Assembly: GCA_963768025.1 (NCBI GenBank)
Contig: CAVYGM010000004.1
Coordinates: forward strand, 124,001-188,000
Direction: 5' to 3'
Source: CAVYGM01 sp963768025
GTDB taxonomy: Bacteria; Bacteroidota; Bacteroidia; Cytophagales; Spirosomataceae
Length of the DNA: 64,000 nucleotides
This document shows, piece by piece, positions 56,205 through 64,000 of this stretch. The notes beneath the pieces were generated by a model that ran no database searches, was not told the origin of the DNA, and was given only the letters and a program-made list of their open reading frames with translations. The stretch's first letter is position 1. Every line of letters begins with the position of its first letter. The position numbers and the translations under genes were made by a program.

Positions 56205-56924
56205 TTAAGATACCAGCATCGCTTCGGGGTCTTTCTTTTTGGCACGCTCATCCCTACGCAGCAGGATACGCTGCTTGATCCTCATCCAACGCTCGTACAG
56301 CTTCGACTCTTTCAGAAAATTCCAACCTTCTTCTTTTTCGGTCTTTTTGGCTTCTTCCGCGTTGTACATCATACCCGTACACAGGCAGTTTTTGCGGTTG
56401 GTACGGGTGAGGATGTCGTAATTCACACAGCTCGCGCAGCCTTTCCAGAAGGCATCGTCAGCGGGCAGCTCGCTGAATGTCACAGGCTCATAGCCCAAAT
56501 CAGAATTTATTTTCATTACCGCCAGGCTCGTCGTAATGCCGATGATCTTGGCAGTAGGGTATTTCGTACGGGAAAGGTTAAACGCCTTGGCTTTGATAGC
56601 CTTGGCTATGCCACTATTGCGGTAATCGGGATGCACGATCAGGCCCGAGTTGGCCACGAATTTGCCGTGTTCCCAGGTTTCTATGTAGCAAAAGCCCACC
56701 CAATCTCCCTGACGGGTGGTGGCGATAATGGCTTTGCCCTCCACCATTTTCTCCATCAGGTAAATAGCCGACCGCTTGGCGATACCCGTGCCGCGTTTTT
56801 TGGCACTTTCTTCCATTTCGGCACAAATCGTTTCGGCGTAATGTAGGTGATCTTCGGTGGCAATCTGAACAAGAAACTGACTGTCGGTTGATTCTTTATG
56901 TTTCATGGTTTGATAAACTGTCAT
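56205..56924 (-). CDS. GNAT acyltransferase, likely N-acylglutamate synthase of Bacteroidota type
   Basis: 239 residues; GNAT fold with GKAIIATTRQGDWVGFCYIE and LIVHPDYRNSGIAKAIKAKA (acetyl-CoA loop region with R-x-x-G-I/G-A type). A C-terminal part contains several Cys (WKGCASCVNYDILTR, NRKNCLCTGMMYN), which could bind a metal. In Bacteroidota a GNAT gene of this kind commonly sits next to argG and is taken as the first arginine-pathway enzyme. A later ATG (residue 7, MKHKES) is a possible start. The hairpin downstream suggests separate transcription from argG. Confidence 0.78.
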   Translation of the reverse strand: MTVYQTMKHKESTDSQFLVQIATEDHLHYAETICAEMEESAKKRGTGIAKRSAIYLMEKMVEGKAIIATTRQGDWVGFCYIETWEHGKFVANSGLIVHPDYRNSGIAKAIKAKAFNLSRTKYPTAKIIGITTSLAVMKINSDLGYEPVTFSELPADDAFWKGCASCVNYDILTRTNRKNCLCTGMMYNAEEAKKTEKEEGWNFLKESKLYERWMRIKQRILLRRDERAKKKDPEAMLVS

Positions 56925-57494
56925 TAACTCCTGCTGCTCATCGCGTGGGAGAAATTACATCAGGATAGAGATGAACTTCAAAAAAGATAAATGAACTAAG
57001 AAAATGGGCAGAGAAATATTTGCCACGTAGGCAAAAGAAGTTTAGATGGTCCTGACGGACCTAAATCGGAAGGGGGTAGTATGAAAGAAAGTATAGGTCA
57101 CTTTGCTGTTCACTGCTTTTGGGATTAAACGATGCAAATTTTGTAAAAATTCTGCATCTACGCCAATTAAACGGGAAATATTTTTTTTCCGTTCACTTTT
57201 TGCGGGTGCTTCTTCCTACAAAGTGGATTCATATCCCTCAAAAGTACGTCTTTTGTTGTAGATCTCATCCACAACAATAAACACAACTATTTGATAATCA
57301 TAAATTTATATAAATTATTAGAGTATTTATCAGGAAAATAATATTTTTGTATGTACGGTTTTCAAAAACCTGAAAGTTGTTTTATTTTATTAGCCTTCCA
57401 GCTCGCTGTACGAGTACCTACCAGAGGCCCCTAGCGGAATTTTTGGGCCAAAGGAGACAGCAGGAAGGACATACTTGCTTAGAGGTTTCAATCC
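56925..57494. other. Divergent intergenic region, GNAT / aat
   Basis: About 570 bases. It has an AT-rich central part (57260-57380) likely containing promoters, and a small hairpin GGTCC-TGAC-GGACC (near 57048-57061). No gene recognised; the open frame at 57377-57616 is a shadow of aat. Confidence 0.4.
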
Positions 57495-58118
57495 ATGAAT
57501 CAACTTACCGCCGACGATCTGATTTACGGCTATATCAATGGAATATTTCCGATGGCCGATGCCGACAATACCTTATACTGGTATTCGCCGGATCCGCGCG
57601 CTATCATACCGATTGATACCTATCGACCCCCCAAATCCTTGCGCCCCGTTCTGAACAAGGAACTCTTTGAAATCAAAATCAACCATAACTTCGAAGAGGT
57701 AATGCGCCGCTGCGCAGCACCCAGGATACAGGAAGAGGGAACGTGGATTTCGGAAGATATTATCAAAGCATACAGCGATTTGCATCTCCTGGGACTGGCT
57801 CACAGTATTGAGACGTACCTGGATGGAAAGCTAGTGGGTGGCCTGTACGGAGTAGCTATTGGATCCGTATTCTTCGGAGAATCCATGTTTTATCAGGTGA
57901 GCAATGCTTCCAAAGTAGCGTTCCATACCCTCATGGAGATACTTTTCAAACAGAACTTTAAGCTTCTGGACACCCAGTTTATCAATGACAATGTCCGCCG
58001 CTTTGGTGCCATAGAAATCCCCAAAGTAGAGTACATAGCCCGCCTACGCAAGGCCATTGCCATAAAAGCCCGCTTCACCGAGCCTGATCTGGAGCACATG
58101 TTCCAGCGATTTGCCTAA
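57495..58118 (+). CDS. aat: Leucyl/phenylalanyl-tRNA--protein transferase
   Basis: 207 residues, the normal length. It starts MNQLTADDLIYGYINGIFPM followed by ADADNTLYWYSPDPRAIIP. Family motifs: CAAPRIQEEGTWISEDIIKA, YSDLHLLGLAHSIETYLDGK, LVGGLYGVAIGSVFFGESMF and LLDTQFINDNVRRFGAIEIP. It adds Leu or Phe to basic N-termini for degradation through the ClpS/ClpAP N-degron pathway. Followed 78 bases later by proB on the same strand. Confidence 0.95.
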   Translation: MNQLTADDLIYGYINGIFPMADADNTLYWYSPDPRAIIPIDTYRPPKSLRPVLNKELFEIKINHNFEEVMRRCAAPRIQEEGTWISEDIIKAYSDLHLLGLAHSIETYLDGKLVGGLYGVAIGSVFFGESMFYQVSNASKVAFHTLMEILFKQNFKLLDTQFINDNVRRFGAIEIPKVEYIARLRKAIAIKARFTEPDLEHMFQRFA

Positions 58119-58196
58119 TCGAAAATTCCTTTATTACCTCGTTTAAAAACGGAAAGCCCTATTTTTGGGAAATTTTTCGTTTTTAAACCCTGCGCA

Positions 58197-59234
58197 ATGG
58201 CTGGTATAAAGCCCATTCTGGTCATAAAATTTGGTACTGCCTCCATTACCCGTCCTTCTGGTGAGCCGGATCACGCGATCATTTCCGAGATAGCACGTCA
58301 GGTCGCGAGGCTGCATTCTACTTACCGGATCATTTTGGTGTCTTCGGGGGCCGTTGGGGCTGGTAAGGCACACATTCAGGAATATAAAGGTACCCTCACG
58401 CAGCGCAAAGCCGCCGCGGCCATCGGTAACCCTCTGCTGATTGGCCTCTATGCTCGGTACTTTTTACCTTTCGGGATCTATATCGCCCAGAGCTTATGCG
58501 AAAGGCAGCACTTTGCCAACCGAAATCAATTTCTGCAACTCAAAAACACCTATGAGGAGCTATGGGCCAGTGGGATCATTCCGATTGTGAACGAGAACGA
58601 TGTAGTCAGTGATCGGGAGTTGAAGTTTTCGGACAATGATGAGCTAGCCACTCTAATCGCTACCGGTTTCGGGGCGGAAGTACTGATGCTATGTACCTCG
58701 GTGGGTGGACTCATGGACGAGCAGGGAGTCATAATTCGCGAAGTAGAAAATGTAAATGATGTATTCAGATGGGTAAGAACCGACAAATCATCGCTTGGTT
58801 TGGGAGGGATGGCCTCCAAACTTACCTTTACCAAACTAGCAACCCGGATGGGAATCCAGGTGGTTATTTTTGGAATGAACGAGTCAGACGGGATTGTGCG
58901 GGCCTTACGGATGGAAACAGGAACCTACTTCAGGCCCCGAAAAAGTACTTTATCAGCTCGTAGCCGTTGGCTGGGTAGTGGGGGACTGGTAGCAGGGCAG
59001 CTTCGTATAGACGACGGAGCCGTACGAGCCTTGCAAAACCGCCGGAGCCTGCTGGCAGTTGGAATTCTGGAAGTAGAGGGTGAATTCGAAGCCGGTGAAT
59101 TGGTGGAGATCTTTAACCCTAATCACGAAATGGTGGCGGTGGCCCGATCGCGGGAGACCTCGCAGGCTATTGTTATGAACCTGAAAACCCTGAACTTTGA
59201 AGTAGCGAATGCCAACGATATTGTCTTGCTCTGA
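58197..59234 (+). CDS. proB: Glutamate 5-kinase
   Basis: 345 residues, intact. Amino-acid kinase domain: PILVIKFGTASITRPSGEPD, ILVSSGAVGAGKAHIQEYKG, IPIVNENDVVSDRELKFSDN and DELATLIATGFGAEVLMLCT. A C-terminal domain of about 80 residues (VRALQNRRSLLAVGILEVEG) matches the PUA domain found in longer ProB. It phosphorylates glutamate for proline synthesis; proA follows 26 bases downstream. Confidence 0.94.
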   Translation: MAGIKPILVIKFGTASITRPSGEPDHAIISEIARQVARLHSTYRIILVSSGAVGAGKAHIQEYKGTLTQRKAAAAIGNPLLIGLYARYFLPFGIYIAQSLCERQHFANRNQFLQLKNTYEELWASGIIPIVNENDVVSDRELKFSDNDELATLIATGFGAEVLMLCTSVGGLMDEQGVIIREVENVNDVFRWVRTDKSSLGLGGMASKLTFTKLATRMGIQVVIFGMNESDGIVRALRMETGTYFRPRKSTLSARSRWLGSGGLVAGQLRIDDGAVRALQNRRSLLAVGILEVEGEFEAGELVEIFNPNHEMVAVARSRETSQAIVMNLKTLNFEVANANDIVLL

Positions 59235-59260
59235 CTACGGATGGCGGAGCTAAAACAACC

Positions 59261-60583
59261 ATGAATATGAATAAAGTAACTTTGGTGGAAGACGGGCAAG
59301 ATGCCGAGCGCGGCCCGGCCGAACGCGGCCCGGCCCGTACCACTATTTTACCACTTTTAAAGGCAACCCAACTAGCCTCGGGAGAAGTACGCAACCTTTC
59401 CGACACCACCAAATCGGACTTACTGAACGATCTGGCGGAAAGGATTATGGCCAATATGGCCAACATTCTTGCCGGAAACCAGAAAGATCTGGACCGCATG
59501 GACGACTCCGACCCGAAAAAAGACCGGTTGCTACTGAATGAAATCCGGATCAAGGGCCTGGCCCAAAGCCTGCGCGACGTGGCCCAGCTTCCCGACCCTA
59601 CGGGAGAGATTCTCCTGGAAAAGACCCTGGAACAGGGCTTGCAATTACGGAAAATAGCCGTCCCGCTGGGCGTGGTAGGCGTTATCTACGAATCCAGGCC
59701 CAATGTAACGCTCGATGTGGCCGCGCTCTGCCTGCGTTCGGGCAATGCCTGTGTGCTGAAAGGCGGCAAGGAAGCGTCCTATTCCAACGCCTGCCTGGTG
59801 GAGCTGATCCACCAATCGCTGGATGTATTTGGGGTACCTCGTGAGGCCGTCATGCTGCTGCCCACCGACCGTTCATTTGTTACCGAGTTGCTGACGGCCA
59901 CCCGCTACGTGGATATTATTATTCCACGCGGATCTGAATCCTTGATCCAGTTTGTGCGCAAAAACTCACTAGTACCTACCATCGAAACCGGCGCGGGTGT
60001 ATGCCATACCTACGTAGAAAAAACGGCCGATCTGGAAAAAGCGCGGGCAATTGTGATTAATGCGAAGGTTTCCCGGCCTTCGGTCTGCAATTCGCTGGAT
60101 ACGATTGTGGTGGACAGAAAGGTAGCTCAGGCTTTTTTGCCTATTTTAAAAGAAGGACTTGCTGCCTATCAGGTAGAGATTTTTGCCGACGAAACGGCCT
60201 ACCCTATTTTAAAAGCTGCTGACTACCCTTTTCTAAAAAAGGCTCAACCGGAAGATTTCGGACGGGAATTTTTGGATTACAAGTGTTCAGTAAAAGTAGT
60301 GGAGGACTTGACCGAAGCCCTGGCCCACATCCGCGAATTTTCGTCGCGGCATTCGGAGGCAATTGTTTCCGAAAACGCGGAAGCTATCGAAACTTTCCTC
60401 AACGACGTAGATGCCGCTGCCGTGTACGCCAATGCCTCCACGCGCTTTACAGACGGAGGGGTGTTCGCCCTGGGGGCGGAGATCGGCATCTCTACCCAGA
60501 AACTCCACGCCCGCGGGCCTTTCGCCCTCGAAAAACTGGTGACAGAAAAATGGGTCGTCCGGGGAAACGGGCAGGTGAGGTAG
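59261..60583 (+). CDS. proA: Gamma-glutamyl phosphate reductase
   Basis: 440 residues, aldehyde-dehydrogenase superfamily. IAVPLGVVGVIYESRPNVTL, CLRSGNACVLKGGKEASYSN, VDIIIPRGSESLIQFV, VIETGAGVCH-like (IETGAGVCHTYVEK) and KVSRPSVCNSLDTIVVDRKV (catalytic Cys) are present. GGVFALGAEIGISTQKLHAR near the end is characteristic. The first ~25 residues (to ERGPARTTIL) have a short repeat GPAERGPAR and may not all be native; an internal start is possible. It is followed by a hairpin-forming repeat. Confidence 0.94.
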   Translation: MNMNKVTLVEDGQDAERGPAERGPARTTILPLLKATQLASGEVRNLSDTTKSDLLNDLAERIMANMANILAGNQKDLDRMDDSDPKKDRLLLNEIRIKGLAQSLRDVAQLPDPTGEILLEKTLEQGLQLRKIAVPLGVVGVIYESRPNVTLDVAALCLRSGNACVLKGGKEASYSNACLVELIHQSLDVFGVPREAVMLLPTDRSFVTELLTATRYVDIIIPRGSESLIQFVRKNSLVPTIETGAGVCHTYVEKTADLEKARAIVINAKVSRPSVCNSLDTIVVDRKVAQAFLPILKEGLAAYQVEIFADETAYPILKAADYPFLKKAQPEDFGREFLDYKCSVKVVEDLTEALAHIREFSSRHSEAIVSENAEAIETFLNDVDAAAVYANASTRFTDGGVFALGAEIGISTQKLHARGPFALEKLVTEKWVVRGNGQVR

Positions 60584-60590
60584 ATCCAAA

Positions 60591-60616
60591 TTTTGAATGA
60601 GTGATTGATAGAATGA
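60591..60616. repeat. 26-bp dispersed repeat, copy 2
   Basis: Identical over 26 bases to 52926-52951. Here it forms the left arm region of an inverted repeat downstream of proA. Confidence 0.7.
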
Positions 60617-60656
60617 GTGAATAGCGTGTTCATTTTATTCCATCAATCACTCATTC
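60595..60656 (+). terminator. Inverted repeat downstream of proA
   Basis: GAATGAGTGATTGAT (60595-60609) pairs perfectly with ATCAATCACTCATTC (60642-60656), with about 32 bases between. No long T tract follows, so it may be a repeat remnant rather than a strong terminator. Confidence 0.45.
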
Positions 60657-60732
60657 TATCACTCTACCATTGCCTGTCCCGTCTGCTTTTTTGTATATTT
60701 GATCAAAGGCTATTGAAAATTACCCCTACTTT

Positions 60733-61815
60733 ATGACTTCATCACTTGAAACAGATCAACTTCAAACTTTGACCCAAGAGGCGACCGATTTGCTTAAAAA
60801 ACTTATTTCAACTCCTTCATTTAGCCGTGAAGAGCAGAATACGGCGCTTCATATAGAACAATTTTTATCCAAAAAAGGAATTCCGTTTCAGCGCAAAAAG
60901 AATAACATTTGGGCCCTCAACCAGCACTTTGACCCTACCCTACCTACCCTCCTGCTCAATTCCCATCACGACACGGTAAAACCCAACAAATCCTGGACGC
61001 TGAATCCCTTCGAACCCCTGGTCCGCGATGGAAAACTATACGGATTGGGGAGTAATGACGCTGGGGGCTGTCTGGTGTCATTGATTGCTACTTTTTGCCA
61101 TTTCTATCCCCGTAGCGGCCTGTCCTATAACATAGCATTGGCCGCCACCGCCGAAGAAGAGATATCAGGCAAAGAAGGGCTCGAAATAGTAGTACCCGAA
61201 CTACCACCCATTGCGTTTGCCATTGTGGGTGAGCCTACCCAGTTGCACCTGGCCGTAGCCGAAAAAGGTCTGCTGGTACTCGACTGCACCGCTCGCGGTA
61301 AGGCAGGGCACGCAGCCCGCGAAGAAGGGGAAAACGCGCTTTATAAGGCCATTGAGGACATTGAGTGGATTAAAAACTACCGTTTCCCCAAGGTTTCGCC
61401 TACCTTGGGTCCCATCAAGATGTCCGTGACGATGATCAACGCCGGCACGCAGCACAATGTAATACCCGACGCCTGTACGTTCACCATTGATGTTCGCGCT
61501 ACGGAACAGTACACTCTAGAAGAAATCATTGAGGTAATCCAAGCGCATATCCAATCAGAAGTGGGCGCGCGTTCCATTCGGCTACGGCCATCCAGCATAC
61601 CGGTGGATCACCCTATCGTGCAGGCAGGTGTCGCTTTGGGCCGGACTACCTATGGTTCACCTACCACTTCAGATCAGGCCCTGCTGGATTGTCCCTCTTT
61701 GAAAATGGGGCCGGGCCACTCGGAACGCTCCCATACGGCCGATGAATTTATTTATCTTCATGAAATAGGGGATGGCATAGCTCAGTATGTCCAAATGCTC
61801 GAAGCAATCGTCTGA
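60733..61815 (+). CDS. argE: N-acyl-ornithine deacylase, M20 family (ArgE-like)
   Basis: 360 residues. Zinc-ligand regions: LLLNSHHDTVKPNKSWTLNP (His and Asp), LYGLGSNDAGGCLVSLIATF (Asp), AATAEEEISGKEGLE (catalytic Glu), IVGEPTQLHLAVAEKG, and GHSERSHTADEFIY (last His). The M20 dimerisation domain lies at about 170-280 (ARGKAGHAAREEGENALYKA). It removes the acyl group from N-acyl-ornithine or N-acyl-citrulline. If the cluster runs through N-succinyl or N-acetyl intermediates, this step releases citrulline. Convergent with the barrel gene. Confidence 0.92.
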   Translation: MTSSLETDQLQTLTQEATDLLKKLISTPSFSREEQNTALHIEQFLSKKGIPFQRKKNNIWALNQHFDPTLPTLLLNSHHDTVKPNKSWTLNPFEPLVRDGKLYGLGSNDAGGCLVSLIATFCHFYPRSGLSYNIALAATAEEEISGKEGLEIVVPELPPIAFAIVGEPTQLHLAVAEKGLLVLDCTARGKAGHAAREEGENALYKAIEDIEWIKNYRFPKVSPTLGPIKMSVTMINAGTQHNVIPDACTFTIDVRATEQYTLEEIIEVIQAHIQSEVGARSIRLRPSSIPVDHPIVQAGVALGRTTYGSPTTSDQALLDCPSLKMGPGHSERSHTADEFIYLHEIGDGIAQYVQMLEAIV

Positions 61816-61818
61816 CTC

Positions 61819-62664
61819 TTACCGGACAACCTGAGATTCTTCCGTTTTTTTAAACGCATAAGCAAGCGTAAAGTGGTGCGACCAACCAAGCTGCGGATGA
61901 CTGGTGACGGCATAGTCAACGGCAAAGTTACCCCCCACGAACCCCACTCCAGCATGGTTGGTATAGGGTTTGGTGGCAATACCCGTTCGGACAAACAGCT
62001 GCCTAACCACCTCATATTCCAGGCCAGCCCGAATGGAGGCCGGGTGGTCAGTATCTTTCACAAACTCCGTGCTTAGCCGAAGGGATTTGGTGGGAATATA
62101 AGTAAATCCGGCACGCAGGACAGTAGGTACCTGCTCCGTATTCTCACCGGAATAATGGCTTTGGGTGAGATTGGAAAGATGTGCTCCGAAGTACACCGTT
62201 GAACTCAGTTGAGCGATGCCTCCCATCTCTACGACAAAGGCCTTGCGGCTCAACGACACGTTGGAGGCAGTTACTGCCAGTTGACGATAACCCACTTTCA
62301 ATCCCAAACTAATGCGATTGATGCGGTGCGCTACGCCCAGGCCAAAGGATAATTCATTGTAAATTTTGTCGCCAAATCGCTGCACCGAGAAGCCCGAGAC
62401 CAGTTCTTTCCTCAGGGGCAGCACTAGTCCGAAAGCGAAGGTACTCAGGCCGTCAAACCCATAGTACGAGTGATAAGAAGTAAAAAGGGAAGGCTCAGAG
62501 AGGCTGGCAATACCCGCTACGTTATGAAAAAGTGCATATCGATCCGACTGCGCTATGACCGAATTGCCCATTCCGTGGGAACGAGCCCCAATCGGAATAT
62601 CCCCGATATTGGCAAAAGCCGGGCTGGCTATAAGAAGCAATAGAAACAAGCCCGGACGCAGCAT
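61819..62664 (-). CDS. PorV/PorQ-like outer-membrane beta-barrel protein
   Basis: 281 residues. Signal peptide LFLLLLIASPAFANIG. The start of the mature protein, IPIGARSHGMGNSVIAQSD followed by RYALFHNVAGIASL, is the typical N-terminus of PorV/PorQ/FadL-like proteins (GA-x-MG then NPAG-type motif). Repeated amphipathic strands follow. In Bacteroidota some members work with the type IX secretion system. No other such gene is nearby, so the function is open. It lies 8 bases downstream of the next gene and may be co-transcribed with it. Confidence 0.8.
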   Translation of the reverse strand: MLRPGLFLLLLIASPAFANIGDIPIGARSHGMGNSVIAQSDRYALFHNVAGIASLSEPSLFTSYHSYYGFDGLSTFAFGLVLPLRKELVSGFSVQRFGDKIYNELSFGLGVAHRINRISLGLKVGYRQLAVTASNVSLSRKAFVVEMGGIAQLSSTVYFGAHLSNLTQSHYSGENTEQVPTVLRAGFTYIPTKSLRLSTEFVKDTDHPASIRAGLEYEVVRQLFVRTGIATKPYTNHAGVGFVGGNFAVDYAVTSHPQLGWSHHFTLAYAFKKTEESQVVR

Positions 62665-62672
62665 GAAAGGGC

Positions 62673-63791
62673 CTAGTTGAACTTACGCTTTACAATAGCC
62701 AACAAGTCACCCACAGCCTCGCTTTTCATGTCCCAGGAGTACTGGGCGGCAAATTTATCCGAAATCAACGCTTTGGCCTCATCATAATCATCCGCCTGAT
62801 CCAACTCCCGCATCGCCTCATCAAAAGCATCGCTGTTTCGATCAAATAGCTGATTGACAAACATAAACCGATGGCCCAACGCTATACTTTTCAGAATACT
62901 ATCTACTTTCACAGCTATGTTTCCGTAAGTAGTTTCTTCTAAAGGCTTATCCACTTTGTAGTGGTTGTTGAGGGAGGCACTCTCAACCGTGGTCACCAGC
63001 ATATGCGAAGTGTGAACAGTGGGTAGTGGTGACACTGACCTCGAATCGGACGGAACCGGCTGAACGGCCGGCGCAGGGGCATCGCTCAGGTCGGTATCAA
63101 AAAACGATTTGTTTTCGAACTGCTGAGTCGAAGGGATGGCAGGTGTGCTCCTCGGAGTTGCTTCCGGCGCTATGGATACCACATCCATAGCCACTACGGA
63201 CGAGAACTCTTTTACATAAGGAGTAATTTCATCCAGCGATGCGCCACCATTTACAATTTCAGACAACCAGTTCAGAGCCTGATTGACAAACACAAAATCA
63301 GATCCACTGTCAGTCAGGCGCAGGGCCAGCGTTTTGGCAACGGCTGCGTGTATATGAGTATACTTAGTGAGGGTACGGGACGTGCCTACATCGAACGTAA
63401 AATTCGGCAAGGACCGAAGTCTGTTCTCAAAATACTCGCCCGGAGCCAGCAGCAACAGTAGCGCTTGCGTGGTAGATTCCAGGAGTAATGGCTGCAAGTC
63501 GTTGCGTTTGATGGCAATATGGCGGGAAACCGTGTTCATAAATTCCTGCATAGCGCCCACTACCTCCTCATTCTCAAAGTCAAAGTACGGGCTGCGAAAA
63601 GCCTGTGCATCTCCTTTCCACTGGTCAAACAAGCGATTGATGATACCAAGGTTCACCTGCCTGGAAGGTGTAAGAGTGAGGAGTTGCTGGCCGTTTATTA
63701 CCGTCCTTGTCTGATAAAAGTCAGCAAGTACTTTGGATGTAAATTGGTCTGAATAATCTTTCAGAGCCGTTTGATTCAGTTTCCCAGGCAT
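62673..63791 (-). CDS. Conserved hypothetical protein
   Basis: 372 residues from the ATG at 63791 (MPGKLNQTALKDYSDQF), chosen over the upstream ATG at 63851, whose first 20 residues look like non-coding read-through. It is mostly helical and soluble, with no signal peptide. Two halves can be seen: an N-terminal helical part to about 190 and a C-terminal helical part from about 270 (SILKSIALGHRFMFVNQLFD), joined by a Pro/Ser/Thr-rich linker (APEATPRSTPAIPSTQQFEN, PAPAVQPVPSDSRSVSP). FVNQALNWLSEIVNG and FVNQLFDRNSDAFDEAM are weak internal repeats. No function recognised. Confidence 0.75.
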   Translation of the reverse strand: MPGKLNQTALKDYSDQFTSKVLADFYQTRTVINGQQLLTLTPSRQVNLGIINRLFDQWKGDAQAFRSPYFDFENEEVVGAMQEFMNTVSRHIAIKRNDLQPLLLESTTQALLLLLAPGEYFENRLRSLPNFTFDVGTSRTLTKYTHIHAAVAKTLALRLTDSGSDFVFVNQALNWLSEIVNGGASLDEITPYVKEFSSVVAMDVVSIAPEATPRSTPAIPSTQQFENKSFFDTDLSDAPAPAVQPVPSDSRSVSPLPTVHTSHMLVTTVESASLNNHYKVDKPLEETTYGNIAVKVDSILKSIALGHRFMFVNQLFDRNSDAFDEAMRELDQADDYDEAKALISDKFAAQYSWDMKSEAVGDLLAIVKRKFN

Positions 63792-63895
63792 AACAAAATT
63801 GGGGGTATTTAAAGGGCAAGGTATGAAAAAAATGTATTTGCTTTGTGCCACATATCAAAAACAGGCACGCTAGCCGTGCCCACAATATACGAACA

Positions 63896-64000
63896 ATGTT
63901 CATCGAACCTTCACAAAAAAAGGAAATTCTGTATCCACGAACAGGCTGGATTGAGGTAATCTGCGGTTCTATGTTTTCGGGTAAAACCGAAGAATTAATT
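63896..64000 (+). CDS. tdk: Thymidine kinase (5' end only)
   Basis: The first 35 codons are in the window. MFIEPSQKKEILYPRTGW leads to IEVICGSMFSGKTEELI, the P-loop of type II thymidine kinases (GSMFSGKTE). It phosphorylates thymidine in the salvage pathway. Divergent from the hypothetical gene, with about 100 bases between. Confidence 0.92.
   Translation, partial: MFIEPSQKKEILYPRTGWIEVICGSMFSGKTEELI

Noticed and set aside
57377..57616. 79-codon frame overlapping the aat start
   Set aside because: Different frame from aat, no motif; the aat start at 57495 has the family N-terminus.

Overview
The window looks like a chromosome segment of a Cytophagales bacterium (Bacteroidota; Dyadobacter/Spirosoma-like). 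The support is the arginine pathway with the Bacteroidota-type N-acyl-ornithine carbamoyltransferase, an UpxY-type NusG paralogue, DUF6089, DUF2911 and PorQ/PorV-like envelope proteins, and transposase types common in that group. This placement is inferred from family resemblance only.

About 1-44 kb is a surface-polysaccharide (capsule or O-antigen) locus, nearly all on the minus strand and so read from 44 kb down to 1 kb. It opens with a nucleotide-sugar dehydrogenase, a polyprenyl-phosphate sugar transferase and a WbpE/WbpD/WbpB-like set that would make a UDP-2,3-diacetamido-2,3-dideoxy-uronic acid. An UpxY antiterminator and a Wzm/Wzt ABC exporter follow, then many glycosyltransferases, an FkbM methyltransferase and a second sugar-modifying module (oxidoreductase, epimerase, cupin-like protein, methyltransferase, DegT aminotransferase). 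A HisF/HisH/WbpG trio typical of acetamidino-sugar synthesis comes after that. Past a transposon graveyard lie a PHP-type phosphatase, a Wza-like export lipoprotein and a Wzz/Wzc-like chain-length protein that runs off the left edge. A Wzi-like outer-membrane protein sits on the opposite strand. The stretches at about 20.3-23.5 and 29.5-32.6 kb are visibly AT-rich, which suggests imported glycosyltransferase genes.

About 3.2-4.0 and 6.0-13.3 kb, with islands at 32.8-33.8 and 35.2-36.3 kb, hold decayed insertion sequences: IS1, IS982, IS3, IS66, ISL3-like and another DDE type. One IS3 element still shows both terminal inverted repeats, and a 60-bp IS66 left end occurs three times.

About 44.5-50.7 kb is ordinary envelope and accessory sequence: a trypsin-like protease, DUF2911, two DUF6089-type barrels, and an ABC ATPase/FtsX-type permease/DUF3299 operon resembling the Vibrio Zrg zinc system. 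About 50.7-61.8 kb is an arginine/proline cluster. On the minus strand it has a GNAT acyltransferase, argG, a PIN-type toxin-antitoxin pair, argC, argD and argF'; on the plus strand aat, proB, proA and argE. argB and argH are not in the window. The right end has a PorQ-like barrel, an unknown protein and the start of thymidine kinase.

At least eight otherwise well-conserved genes, including argG, argC and probably the argF' start, are interrupted by apparent single-base frameshifts. This most economically suggests indel errors in the assembly, although real decay is possible. I saw no CRISPR array, tRNA, rRNA or phage module.
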